From Paragonimus westermani (lineage: Eukaryota; Platyhelminthes; Trematoda; Plagiorchiida; Troglotrematidae): a DNA stretch of 64,000 nucleotides. This document shows, piece after piece, positions 24,420 to 36,605 of the stretch; position 1 is the first letter of the stretch, and every line of letters starts with the position of its first letter. Under the pieces are notes generated by a model that saw only the letters and a list, made by a program, of their open reading frames with translations, made no database searches and had not been told where the DNA came from. Location: NCBI GenBank assembly GCA_008508345.1, contig QNGE01001009.1, positions 124,001 to 188,000 on the forward strand, written 5' to 3'. The translations under genes were made by a program, and so were the position numbers.

Positions 24420-24725
24420 GAAGTGCCACCATCTTGGAGGTTGCTACTGTGTAGTAGGACCGTAAATGAAGTGAGATGTTCAACCACTCTACCTGATGAG
24501 ATTAATTGTTTCCAGATAAAAGGTGGCGGATTTCTGGCCGGATGTTGAGCCTTTGATCCATGTTGCCCTAGCCATTTGCGGATAAGTTCAGCCCTTCTGT
24601 AACGCAGATTACGTACCGTTCTGCCAGTGTGTGCATCACTACAACTGCAACTGTACTGGCACGTAACACAAAAATGTAGTAGTTTTCACGAACGAACAAT
24701 CAGGGTGCTGAAAATTGAACATACC
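24420..24725 (-). mobile_element. Penelope-like GIY-YIG endonuclease relic 2
   Basis: Minus-strand translation gives CQYSCSCSDAHTGRTVRNL followed by RYRRAELIRKWLGQ. This matches CxYxFxCSCxxxYIGRTxRxLxxRxxEHxPKWLxxG of the Penelope-like endonuclease; the GIY-YIG tyrosine/isoleucine is replaced (AHTGRT). The frame remains open to about 24251 but shows no further recognisable motif. It is a 3'-terminal fragment; no RT domain was found upstream. Confidence 0.65.
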
Positions 24726-27034
24726 GGTAGAAAATGGCAAACACAATTCGTTACGGAACAAACGCTATCACTAACGGACCACAACTTATGATTTAAGGCG
24801 TTGAAACTGTAATCTCCTTTTAAATAACACTGATAACCATCTAGTCATCCTTCAGTTGATTGTGAGTGAGATTTGGCTATTCGCTGCTTGCCTTCAGTTT
24901 TAACCAATTTGGTCCTATATCGATTCGCAAACGGCAGACTGAACAGAAGCTTCTGTTCATATGGTACACAGTCGGCCATATATGACTTCCTTTCACATCA
25001 GTGAAATGTCGGACACACTAGGGCACGACTGTAAACTACGGATAAAAGCGTAGAGAACCGGATGTGGCGTCTGGACAAAACGAAATCTTGACAGACATGT
25101 AGGTTGCTGTGAAAATCGTTAAGTAATAGAACCACCAATATTCACTAAAGGTGATTTAAGGGATAGCTGATGAAATGTGGGTGCACATCTGTAACAGATC
25201 AAGTAGAACCATATATTTGTCATATTTGGTTAGCGCCGGTTTTGTGTCGATGCCGCAGCTTGTATAGTTTTCCTCAAACGGCCCACTGTTTGGTATGGCA
25301 CTGACTACTGCCTGTGACAGAAACACCCCACTTTAATTAGGGCATGTTTGTTGTAGAATAGTAGCGGTGTGTCCACATTGTTAGGAGTATCCTAATCAAC
25401 GCAACATGCCTGAGAGATCATCGAGAACGTGTAGTATTAAGCATACTGGGAGCACACTAACCCGTATATAAACAAACATTATCACGAATGAGTTAGTAGT
25501 CCGTCGATTTGTCAATCACTTCCCACTCCACTAGGAATCTGTTAGCAAGAACGTGACAGAGAGAAGCATGTGGAATCGTCTGTTTGTAGTTTGCTGGCAA
25601 AAGCGTAAACATAATGGACATGTCTAATCGTTTGTACACAAATCACAGTGTTCAACAAACATTGAGAAACTCCCTATCAGGCTGAGTTTGGGACAGTGGC
25701 AGCATAAACTTTGATTCACATACTCTCACGCACCCACGTGTCTGGGGTTGTCCTTGTTTGGCGTTGGACATATAAAAATATGGGAAGCTGCACGCTCTGT
25801 AAAATTGAGCGAACATCATGTATATACAAGCTAGCGCCTACTCAACTGTCATCCGTGTTGACTAAAGGCGGTGGTCCAACAACTCTGTCCGTTCACGTGT
25901 TTCGAATTAACAGACGCACACACTGAAACACCAGTGGTTTTTCGGTGGATAGTTGTGAAGCTAACTTTTAAGACGCTTTCGTTGGTACGCAAAACTGTAG
26001 AACGACCTGGACATTCATTGCTAGTCCACAGATGCTGTCGTCAACCACGGATGGGATGAACAGAGAACAAATGATTGTATGCAGTGAGGCAAAATAAATC
26101 TTGTGTAGAAGATAAGACTGTTTGAACAATGGTGTAGGGTCGGTCAGGCCAATATATTTACAAGGTCCTGTAAAGTTGTGATCTATATGTGATGTGGTCA
26201 GCTTGGTGGTGAATAACTAAAAACGGTAGTGTTTACAGCACTGTGTTCTTTTTTGGAACTGCTTAGCCAATTTCAATGGTTATTTGAAATATTTGGTGAA
26301 TGTGTGTTTACATAATCGTGAGCGGCGAATGAACAGCAGCCTAATGGTTTCATAAAAAGGACTCACAATTTAGCGATTCGAGTTATCCTTGGAATGTTGC
26401 TATTGATAACCACGTTGTCACCCGTCCGTAACAACAGATAACACAGTCCCGTCCTGGATTCACTGTCAAGAGAAAGCCAAAGAAGAGTGTGCGGAATTCG
26501 TCCATTACATACTCCCCAGAATATCTCATGTGGCATTGTACAATTAGTTAAAAGAGCTTGTAGAACAGTGAACTTTCGAGAGACATACTGAGAATGATAA
26601 GATCTTAAATTACACTCCCCTCATATTTCCGCCGTTTTTTGGTTGACGTTTTCACATATAGCGGGTACGCTCACCTTGTGGTCGGGAGCTTATGTATCCA
26701 CGTACTTCGTAATCTAAACAATTCACATACGGGTCCGGACACTGAGTCTTTCTGCGTCCATACTTGTTGTTAACTCAGACTGCCGGGGTAGTTCCTGTCC
26801 ATTCAAATATGCAGCCAAACATCAAAATTTTCAAAGTCACACTCTACACATGCATGCAATGTCACATGGGCGAATGATGTCCCATACAACAGGTCAAACA
26901 GTTACTGTACAGTGACAACCATAAACAGAAACGATGCAAACACTTTTATCTGACTTTGAAATTAGGAGAAAATTAACTCTAGTTCCTATTTATATTCGAT
27001 AATTTGTTAATTTTTGACTTTTTCTAAGTATATG

Positions 27035-27160
27035 CAAGCTGTCAGCATCCAGTTACCTGGATAAGGAGAGCCCACTCATGGAATTGAACTTCAAGCCGTG
27101 ACATGCAATTCAGCAGTCTGACAATTCCACGCAATGTCGCATTTCGGTAATTCGAGCGAA
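27035..27160 (-). repeat. tRNA-like SINE relic
   Basis: On the minus strand a weak A box (TTGCGTGGAATTGTCAGACT) lies about 40 bases before the B-box-like GGCTTGAAGTTCAATTCC. The spacing fits a tRNA-derived pol III promoter. It does not clearly join either numbered SINE family. Confidence 0.4.
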
Positions 27161-30100
27161 GATTGTGTCAACATCCGCTACCCATATAGAGCGACACATG
27201 ATCCCTTCCGTTAATCCGTTTTAAATTCTATATTGCACACCTTTAAGGAATTAACAGATTATACAGATTAATAGAGCGGTCCGTTCTAAATGCAGGAAGT
27301 GTCTACCGAACACACGATGATGTTGTGGGAGTTACCAAACCTAAGTTTTCAGATAGTTTTTATCTTAGTTTATAAGGAGTGGTCAGCAGTGACAGAAAGT
27401 TACTTAACAGTCATCCACCTACTCTTGCCTGAAACCATAAAGCACACACTGATGACTTGTTAGTAAATCAGTCTAAATGGACTGTGCCTGTTCAGATTAG
27501 AGGGATGTAAACACGTCGTATAGCAACCATATTAATGAGATAAGCATATAATGGTGGTCTTTTAAACAAAAGGTTTGATTCGTAACAGGAAAGGCTTTTA
27601 GAACGAACCTTATCGATAGTGTTTCTACCCAATGAGCCCAAACATGGCCAAGTCCGATGAAACCGTGTCTGTTAGAGGGTGAGAGGCAAGAAATATAATT
27701 CAATTACTACTCTACCCACTGGGCAGGAATTCGCACTATGTCGTCAGTTTATGGTACTCCCAACAAGGTATCATCAAGGACATAAGAGATGCTGGTTGTT
27801 TTTGTCGAACTGCGTCATCTGTGGCGTTGTAATGTCGTACGGTTGTGCTCTTAATGAGGGCTATATAATGCTCATGTTTCTTGTTTTACTTCCTAGTTCG
27901 GAAACGCTCTCTGTTCGATTTGATGATATCAACAGACTTGGTGTGTTTGGCCATCGTTGTGTCCACGAGTTAGTGCGAGTATGTAGTTCGGACCATTTGA
28001 GGAAGGCGACAAGTAGTCATCTAAATAAGTTGCACAGTTTTTGATGTTTGGCTTACGCATTTCACATGAGCAGTAGCCTATTTAAAATACCTTCTGATCA
28101 GGCTGATGGCCATTGTAAATGAAAAAATGCTTAAGTGAGCACAAGCATATCAGTTGTTCTGAATACTCCCAATTCTCCGTGTGTTTCGTCGCAGCAAAAC
28201 GTTTATTTTTCGTCCAGAAACAGACACGTGGCATTCTCACAACTGATGAATAAATCAAATCAGCTGAGCGTGCGTAGTACTCACCTCTCCAGTTTTCAAC
28301 TTGGACAACATAAAACATACGCTCATCAACCCTTGTTTTTTTCGTTGTATTGGTACATTCCATTAGTGCCAGTTTTGAAGACGGAATTCAAAGTACAGTT
28401 GAAACCCTCTTAGATTTCATAATTGATTGCGATAGACACCTTGGATAATTCACATTGATTGATAAGTCACTGTAGTGTGATAACTATAAACCACTTTGAG
28501 AAACACTACATATGACAAAACTATGAAAATCATAATGGTGCGCTACTGTTGATAATGTCGTACCAATTAAGTAACCTACGTAGGTCATCTGGTACCAGGA
28601 GTTTCTTGATGATAAAGATAGTTCCGATTGAAACACTGTCCGATATATTGTTGGCAACAAGCACATACATTCGGAGAGGGGAAAACGCGGTTCTTGAATA
28701 AGCATTTGTAGATCTGTTTGCTATGGGTTCTTTAATATTAACCGTTTGTTAGCTTAATGACCCACTGCTCAAAATTGTGCGATTAAAGACATACTATTTC
28801 ACGAGTGAAAACTTGGTTGGCCTAAGTCTGCCTACCTGCATCCAACTCGTGCTTCCGATCTAAACAGACGCACCCGCAGGAACAACTATATGATACACCC
28901 CTAACCTCCCGGTCTCATGTGAGCCTGAAGTCTACCACTATTCTAGCCGACATTTTCTGTCCAACAAGTCAAGCGTAGGTATAAGGATATGAACCAGAGC
29001 ATGTCGTTTATGCCTTCTTGCGAAAACGTGCCGGGTGTATAGCATTCAGGTTGCACACTGTCCAGTAGCGACCTCAAACGTAATGTACCGACTTGTCCCG
29101 TCGTAAATATCATTAATACCTATGTATAGCCCCGCTATGTTACGTGTCATATACTTAATGTATTTCTGAAAAAACTTTTCAGAAGATTGTATCGGAAACC
29201 ACCTAGGTGAAAACTAGACGTTTATGTGTAACACCATAAGAATAGTGTGCTTCGCTAATCCTTAAATACCATGTGTCAGTCTCACGTAACTACAATGTTC
29301 ATAAAGTTGCACGGTGCAGACGATGTGTCCTTGATGATTCCATATTTTCACATTATCTCCCTTTCTGCAGACTTCATTTTGTTTTGATGTACGTCCATAC
29401 ACTACATAACATTGATTTCTCAGTACCTGTGTACAACAGTTGAGGCTAAAATACAGGCCAAACAATTCCTTGTTGGCACTGTTAACAAGCATACGGTTAT
29501 GTGTAAATGCGATAGGTCATACGCATTTATTTTCCTATGTATTTTAATAATAATGCATATGTCGTTACACATTTGCCACTTTCCTCATGTCTGTCTAACG
29601 TCCAGAAGATCTACGTGCATTGGTAAGGTCAGCGAAAGTTGAATGCGTAAAAATATGTCCACAATAACGTTGACTGAATGGACACTCATGCTAAGTGATG
29701 GGAAACTCCGTTGGTCAGCTTTTGACCTATTTAGATATCGAAGTAGAATAGAGGAAAACTCGATTTACTCTATTCCGCCAGCAGCTACTTTGTCTTCCTT
29801 CGTAGTTGTTTAGAATGCTACTCAAATTGATTGAATGACTGTTTTAATATGATCTGCGTTTTCCTGTTAACGAGAATCGGACTGTCTTATCTCACTTGGT
29901 TGACAAGAAGTGCCAATGTTGAGTTGGTTAACGTTGTGTTCACTCTTATCTGCTAAAAAGCGAACACAGACTGTACACGCTACACGGATTGTGTCAGATA
30001 GTGGGTGGGTATGTACACATTCACGCTATGTTATTGTAATCAAGACCACAGCAACCCGATGCGTTGGTTTACTCAGCTTTGTGCACAGCACGCCAGCTGC

Positions 30101-30189
30101 CAAGTTTGGATCAGTGTAGCTTCAGTGAAGACCACTACTTTTGCAGTCCGATTGTGCAACAATATTTTGAATGTGACAGGTGGATCGCC

Positions 30190-30600
30190 TTAGTGACCAT
30201 TTGGCGTGATGTGTTTTTCTAACAAAGATGTGGGATTTCGAATAGAGGGTTCACTAGTTTGAGGTGGTTGCGTCATCAGTTGTTTTAACCATTTCGGGAG
30301 GTGTTCTGTTACTCTCTGAGACGGTTGTTGATCTGTTCTGCCTATGTAGCCGTCAATACAGCTGCAAGTGAAAGACAGAGTGACTACACGTACTAAGTTG
30401 GTGATCATGGTGCATTGGTCCGTGGATGAGTTGAAATAAACACAGCCACGCAGTCGCATACAAACGAGCTAGAACAGGTTGGAAGTTGTGCCTAAGCTGG
30501 TTCACCATCTGGCCTCTTTGAGTCGCAAAAAAATGAAACATCTTTTGAGCGGTTTGTGTTAGTTCACTGTTCGTCTTCACCTCGTCATGAACCTCTATGA
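30190..30600 (-). mobile_element. Penelope-like GIY-YIG endonuclease relic 3 (best preserved)
   Basis: On the minus strand a linker (QKMFHFFATQRGQMVNQLRH) leads, through a frameshift near 30460, into LSFTCSCIDGYIGRTDQQPS and then QRVTEHLPKWLKQ. The CSCxxGYIGRT core, the Arg-Val-x-Glu-His and the Pro-Lys-Trp-Leu signature all fit the GIY-YIG nuclease at the C-terminus of Penelope-like reverse transcriptases. The frame ends LLEKHITPNGH, comparable to the family's terminal HLxxTGH. The endonuclease frame itself spans 30459-30190 intact. No RT palm was found upstream, so it is 5'-truncated, as usual for target-primed insertions. Confidence 0.8.
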
Positions 30601-32214
30601 GTTTCTCAGGATGCCCATTTGTTGATAGTTTTGCTTAACATTTTATAACTTGCTTACAGCTGCTCAGAAGTACAATTACGTATTGTTCTCTTACACAGAG
30701 TTTTGACCACATCACGTTTGTAAGCAACTGCAGTGAAACTGGAGAGCTTAATATCTTCAAATTTTAGTTTGCGTTGGGCGAAACTCTACAAAGTACCATC
30801 TACACGTCTATTGATGAATGTCTGTCGAATGTTAGAGGGTTATTCGATTCATCTCCGTTACATAAAATAGTCTGAGATGAATATTTTTGGGATAGTTAAA
30901 AGACAAGTTACAATGATTAACATCACTGAATGTCGTGTCGTTTACACCACAAAGCTTCGACAAGTTTATTTCGAACTTGCTACTCAATCAGTCCTACAAA
31001 AATGGTAGCTAGGTTTGGAATTAATTGACCAAACAGCAAAACCGTCTGCTGTCTGTATTTAAGTCCTTTGAAACTGTCTCCAATGTTTGCTGTGCATAAT
31101 GGAATGAGGTAGTCGGCAATTCAAGGGAAGCACCTACACTACAGTTCTGATTGGAAATAAAATCGCACAAGATTTCAATTACTTCACGGAGAGAAGCAGG
31201 TGCTCATAAGAACTCAGCATCGATGGGCTGCATTACTTACATACTCACCTAAATGTATTCTAAGGCTTTTTTTAGTCCAAAAGGGTCTTGCAGACAGTAC
31301 AGCCATAACGTTTCAACAATGGGATCCAAAATATTTACTGCCCACTAAACAACTTTACGGTACAAGGAGGCAGCTGTATTCAAGATCGGGTGGAATGGTG
31401 TACCATTCTTGTGTAGTTCAGGGATGCATCTGGTTTGGTGACTTTTTCCTACAAATTGGTCTCAGTTACCTGTATTCGGTTTCAGACATATTCCACAATA
31501 AGAGTATTTGAAGCTGCTTCACGAATGACCTCTCTAGTAACAGATTATCCTTACCACTTTTGTCCAGCTAGAAATTTCTTTGATCTTCCAAAACGATATT
31601 TGTGTTCCTTATGTAATGGACCTTGCTCGTGACAAATCCAAAGCCCTTGTATGATTCGAGAACTATTTCATGACCTGACAGCTTACTGTCTTAACCAACT
31701 GTGCTGGTAAATGGGTTGATGAAAATTAACAAAAATATTCTCCCATTTTGCACCAAACTAGCCCGTATCATCAGACAACGTGGACAACAAGATCTTCAAC
31801 TGATCATGGATACACTGAAATTGAATTTGTTTATCTAACTTCCGAATCTCCTTTATTGATATTTTAACTTCATTTTGAATGCACCTGGATCCAGCTGCAT
31901 CTGTGTTAACAGAACGTACGGAATTTTATGCATATGATCAAAACAAATAATTGGGGAAACACTCACATCTGCTGACCTTGAGAGGCGGTACTTTCGGGAA
32001 TGAGGAGTTTTGACCGCATCCTTTGCAACAGTGTCTCTCGAAAATTCCCTAACTTTACATTGCATACCAGTAACAATTTTGTAGGAGTTCCATATGTCAA
32101 TTACCAGTTTTTAAAGATTGTTTACTTTTCCACCAGTGACATCAATACGCAGTAAGTTGGGTTAGCGAGAGTGACATCCGTCTTCGATAATTTCGATAAC
32201 AGCTTAACAAAAAA

Positions 32215-32500
32215 AAGTGGCGACCGGGCGATCTAGCCGTTATTCGCATGCAAATGTGGCTGAGCGTCTATTTATGATGATTTAGTCGTGTCCAAATTTA
32301 GGATAGTAGGGCAGCGGTCAACAAGGTTGCATCATAAAAGCAAGGCAGGAGCTCTAGTCTCGACCGTAGCAAGAATATTTACTACTGAAGAGCTCCAGCG
32401 GGAGTGCAACTCGAGACTATGACGTTTTTGGAAATCGACTGGCCGGGGAGTCTATCTGGGGGCGGAAGATGTGACCAGTTGTGAATGATGTTCAATTTAC
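32215..32500 (+). repeat. SINE family 2, copy 3
   Basis: The upstream section (ATTTATGATGATTTAGTCGT) leads into the A-box-like GGGCAGCGGTCAACAAGG, ATCATAAAAGC, a B-box-like GAGCTCTAGTCTCG, GCAAGAATATTTACTACTGA, and CTCGAGACTATGACG, then GGGGAGTCTATCTGG. All these blocks occur in the same order in the 35.2 kb copy, including about 90 bases before the tRNA-like head. Confidence 0.75.
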
Positions 32501-33180
32501 GGAGTAGATCAAAATCCTCTACTACTTACCACTAGTCAGAATGGAAGGGGTTGGTCTGATTGAGTACCTTCTTCTCACAAATCAATACTTGTCCGCTCTA
32601 CTGCGTCGTTACCATGGCAAACAGTCCAATTCTTGCACAACGGTGATAGCCAGATTGCGTATGAGAAGTTTGGAACACTGAGTTCTCTTTACGAATTTAT
32701 CAGTGTAGAAAGGGAAAATAAGTTGTAACACGCTTGTTATTCACTCACTTTGATCAAACTCGAACGTGGCACATGCAGATTAGACAAAATAAATTGGTGT
32801 GTACACTGCGGAATCGAGCAGTCTGTCTACCTTGGATCTGATAACAGTCCTTCTTTAATGTACAGCTCTATGGTTCACTGTTTTTATTGTTGTTGCTATC
32901 GGTATGCCCTATTTGTTTCAATGTTTTACCTTCGTCACTGAAAAGAACAATCAAAATGTTAACATCTAGTTCAATCTTCTTTCGTTATCAGTGGACATTA
33001 GACTTGATTACATGATGTTCGGTGTTAAGTTGGCCATGAACACAAGTTGTCTATCACTGTTTGTTCAGTATGTATGAGATGTGTTTTGTGTTTTCTAGGT
33101 GAGCTTGTTGAAAACTATAAGAACGCATTATACAAACATTCATATTTTCTGGTAATTTGCATGCATATTTCTTCATTTAG

Positions 33181-34332
33181 ATTCGTGTGGCTATTCCCAG
33201 TTCGCCGTATCAACAGTTTCAAACCAAACTTGCATCACATATACCTGCATCGGCATGGACTAGTAATGGGGCGTGTTATTCACTGGATCAGAATCCATGC
33301 CAAACGCAGCCTGTTCTAGTCAGTTCCCTCGCTCGGCAATCTCACTATATCCCACATGATAGTTATTCCCTATTCTCACAAACAGTTCCAACTGGCTATC
33401 AAATTGGAGAAGTTCGTGCTCCTCAAAACAATGAAGTTCATTTCTTCCATTCACAGCTGCCTGTTATTTTTCAAGAGAGTTCTGATGAAAGAGTAGTAAA
33501 AGTGCCCCATCGGGCTCACTCGGTTGAAGTGACCGACGACTGGGCATTTTGTGGAAACCCCTATTGCCCTAGTAGACGAGATCACTACTCATACTCCAGA
33601 ATGAGTGAACATTTGAAAACGAAGCGTAGTCATTCGGGACAAAAGTACTACTCCCCTGTAGCAAACACTAGTTTGAAAAACCACAGACCTGTGAACCCTT
33701 ACAGTATTCGACCTTCCTCTCACCAGGACAACAGAACTCTTGTTCATGAACAAGCTAGAAAGGATTACCAACCGCTTAAGCAGAAACCAGGACAACGTTC
33801 ACAAGAGGTCAGTGATAATTGTCCGTTCTTAACAAACATTACTGTAATTAAGGCCCCTTCTGTGAACACTGTGGATCCAAACTCAGGTGAGAATGCATCA
33901 CATTCTGAACGGGGTGCCCACCTGAAAGCATCACATTGGAATGCATTCCCTTGTTTTGAAGATTGCATGGACAGATCAAACACGTTTGGAGCACACAACC
34001 ACACAGACGTCAAACACACAAGAAGGATCAGTTGGCCAAGGCAACTGATTCAACAAGCTCCTCCAGAGTCGAAGTCCCCCTCTAGGAGGAACTCCGAACT
34101 GTCCAATTCAAGTTCCACTATAATTGCCAGCAGTTCATCCCCACCAACCCCAACTTCACAGGAGCCATCGTATTCACGTGTTGAGTCACTGACTTCACAC
34201 AAGAAACGGTCTGAACTTCATGAGGGTCAAGCTGTCAGTTTAACCGAACAGTCAAATAAACGGCGGTTAGAGCAAGAGAATCACTTGCTAGCTTGGTTAC
34301 AAGGAGACCAAACGGTTCTACATTCGTTCAAG
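33181..34332 (+). CDS. Unrecognised disordered protein, exon E
   Basis: The acceptor CATATTTCTTCATTTAG ends at 33180 and the donor AAG|GTAATT follows 34332. The exon holds 384 codons, phase 0 at both ends, fitting exon D. It starts IRVAIPSSPYQQFQTKLASH. Features seen are many Ser/His/Asn residues, a short possible zinc-like pair (CGNPYCPSRRDHY, residues about 121-133) that is too sparse to call a finger, and a C-terminal Ser-rich tract with SPSRRNSELSNSSSTIIASS and PPTPTSQEPSYSR. The end, KRRLEQENHLLAWLQGDQTV, could begin a coiled coil. RRNS resembles a basophilic kinase site. It is the longest exon and the strongest evidence for the gene; its function is unknown. Confidence 0.8.
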
Positions 34333-35049
34333 GTAATTTGTTTAGTATTTTCTGAATGCCTTTCCAATATTCAATAATGGAACATTTTGACATAACCTAA
34401 CAGGGCAATAGGTACAAATACGTTACCAATTTTTTCACTAATTACACTGTCCGTACTAACATAGGTCGAGGGAGGACTTCGGCCACCTCCCAAGTGTTCC
34501 GCATGTTAGACTGTTATCCCTCAAACGCAAACGGAAGCGATCACTGCTTGGGCATACACTTTTCAACTTGTCATCTGACAAGTAAACGTCTACAGCACAA
34601 GGGCCTGTTGTCAGTTGATATAAATGGCCACGTTTGAATCAAATACTGTTACATCTCGAACGTAGGCTGTAGCAGTCACGGCAATTTCGGATCAGATTTG
34701 CAAACGTTTGATGGGAGTCGTCATTATCAGGTTGTCGTAATCCCCATTAACAATTCTTCAAACAGAAGTTGCGGACTGTTTCACACGCCTTTTCCTCCTA
34801 AAGTTCACCAAAACTTTGATAGATTTGTCTGTCCCATATTCTCAAATGACACATAATCACAAACAACCACATGGCGCGTACGTTTACCTCAATTCCTAAT
34901 CAACTAATGTTCAACATTCAGCCGAGACTGTAGAGCTTTAAAACTAATTGAATTTTTTTTCTGTGCTATCACTTACATGGGGCGTGACATTCACTCCTTG
35001 GAAATGAATCAACGTCAGAAATGAAGTGGAAAAAATCCTGCACTCCGTG

Positions 35050-35430
35050 CATATTCAATATGAACTCAATCGCTTATCAAAAACGAGCACTCAGTGACCA
35101 GAACACAACTCACGACTGATCACCGTTTTCGTATCCAGATAGACTTCCCGGTTAACCGATTTCAAAAAGGAGTCATAGTCTCGAGTTCCATTCCCGATAA
35201 AGGACGTCAATAGTATATATTGTTGCTACAGTGGAGATTAGAAGTCCGGACCCGCTTTTATGATGTAACCGTGTTGACCACTGCCCTAGTGATCTAACAT
35301 TAGGCACGAATATATCGTCATAAATAAAAGCTCACCCACTTTCACTTGTGAGTAATGATCTAGTTCGATTGTCTCGGTAGGATTCACACTAACTGTCCTG
35401 TTAACTTCAATCGATAACCACATGGATAGG
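35050..35430 (-). repeat. SINE family 2, copy 4 (longest)
   Basis: Minus strand, from about 35430: CCGAGACAATCGAACTAGAT, ATTACTCACAAGTGAAAGTG, ATTTATGACGATATATTCGT, then the head GGGCAGTGGTCAACACGG, ACATCATAAAAGCGGG, ACTTCTAATCTCC (B-box-like), GCAACAATATATACTATTGA, CTCGAGACTATGACTCC, and GGGAAGTCTATCTGG near 35140. It serves as the reference copy for the family because both the pre-head and the tail are present. Confidence 0.75.
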
Positions 35431-36299
35431 GTTTTTAAACATACAGAAACATCGCATCTCATCAAACCCGCTCTATCGAGAGTATCCGTTCGGAAGAGTT
35501 TGGCTGAACAATCAATCTGAATGCGAAGAATGCCACCAAATGAGTGATGTTCATGGTCGTTCTGCTTGATGCCTTTTATAGAAGTTATTATACTACTTGC
35601 AAACTGTAGTAGTAAGAACATAATGAACAGTTATCGTTAGGGATGCAGGCTGTTAGTTGAGCAGTCTGTCTGCTTCAGTACATCTGCTAAGAAAGAATTT
35701 TCAGGCTTCAGTCATTGAACTTTCTAATACAGCCAGCCAGGAGGAGTGTCATGTCTATGCTGTCTAGTGTCACGCTAGCCGCCGCGATATAGGATGTACC
35801 GTCATTTCGAAAGCTCGCGTTTTTAAGAATATGGTGACTATATGAAGTACTTTTGGAGACTCAGTTTGTCTTTGTTAGTAGAAGATCCGCTAACTTCTGC
35901 AGTGCACCGAGTAGTTCACTGAACGAGAAACCGAAGTAGCACAATTATCCGTGAAATACAAAAATGTCATATTCATACTCAGATCACATGCCGGATGCGT
36001 TTCGGCTTTTCAAATATGCTGACATTTCATCAGATGTTAAGACGTAGAGAACAAGTAGTGTTCTGTGTTACGTTCAAGCAGGGAATGAGTAGAACCCGGT
36101 ACAGTGTGTAAGTTGCGGATTGCAAACATGGTTGTCTTCGTGTCGCATCACTTGCTTCAACGACAGAAAGCCCTGGTAACTTCAGTGCTTGAAGAAGAGT
36201 TTTGCGGACACATTTTGGGATTTCTCAGTGAGGAGTCCGACAATCTCCGCAGTGCTCAGAACATTACATTTCGCAACTTTGGCATGAACACAGATGACG

Positions 36300-36605
36300 C
36301 GGTGGGTCAACCCAAGTGCGAAATCCCCAGTAACTGTGCTACCCAAGTCGAATAGGTGGGCCGGAAGTGCGCTGGAGATGTTTCGTTGCTGTCCAGTTGA
36401 CAACCTAGCAGCATGATGCAACCGATGTAACCCTCTTCACAGGAGCGAGAAAATCGGCAATAACAGAATAACTTGTCACTACTGGGCATCGAGTCTTTGA
36501 GTTGAAGGCCTACTTTTGGTTTGAGAGTGGACGATGGTCTTAGCCTGCTCGCATTACATAGGTTCTGGTTGGGTGTCTGTGTTATGAACGAGTCAACTGG
36601 CAAAC
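36300..36605 (-). mobile_element. Penelope-like GIY-YIG endonuclease relic 4
   Basis: The minus-strand frame 36603-36307 includes LKDSMPSSDKLFCYCRF, then SRSCEEGYIGCIM, with QLDS about ten residues further on. The CxxxFxxSCxxGYIG spacing matches the endonuclease, with a Cys in place of the Arg after YIG and an insertion before QL. The sequence upstream of the core (SRLRPSSTLKPKVGLQLKDS) resembles the RT-endonuclease linker. It is truncated and altered. Confidence 0.62.

Larger units (their letters stand above)
18168..33180 (+). other. Intron between exons D and E (about 15 kb)
   Basis: The longest intron of the visible gene. It contains three minus-strand GIY-YIG endonuclease relics (about 21.25, 24.6 and 30.4 kb), SINE family 1 copy 2 (21.5 kb), a repeat shared with 53.6 kb (23130-23525), a tRNA-like relic (27.1 kb), an unexplained 135-codon frame (24001-24411) and SINE family 2 copy 3 (32.3 kb). 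Small exons could be hidden here. The stretches 18.2-21.2, 25-27, 27.7-30.1 and 30.7-32.2 kb hold only short chance frames. Confidence 0.55.

Noticed and set aside
36104..36355. 83-codon + strand frame
   Set aside because: It lies partly antisense to the GIY-YIG relic at 36300-36605 and has no recognisable motif.
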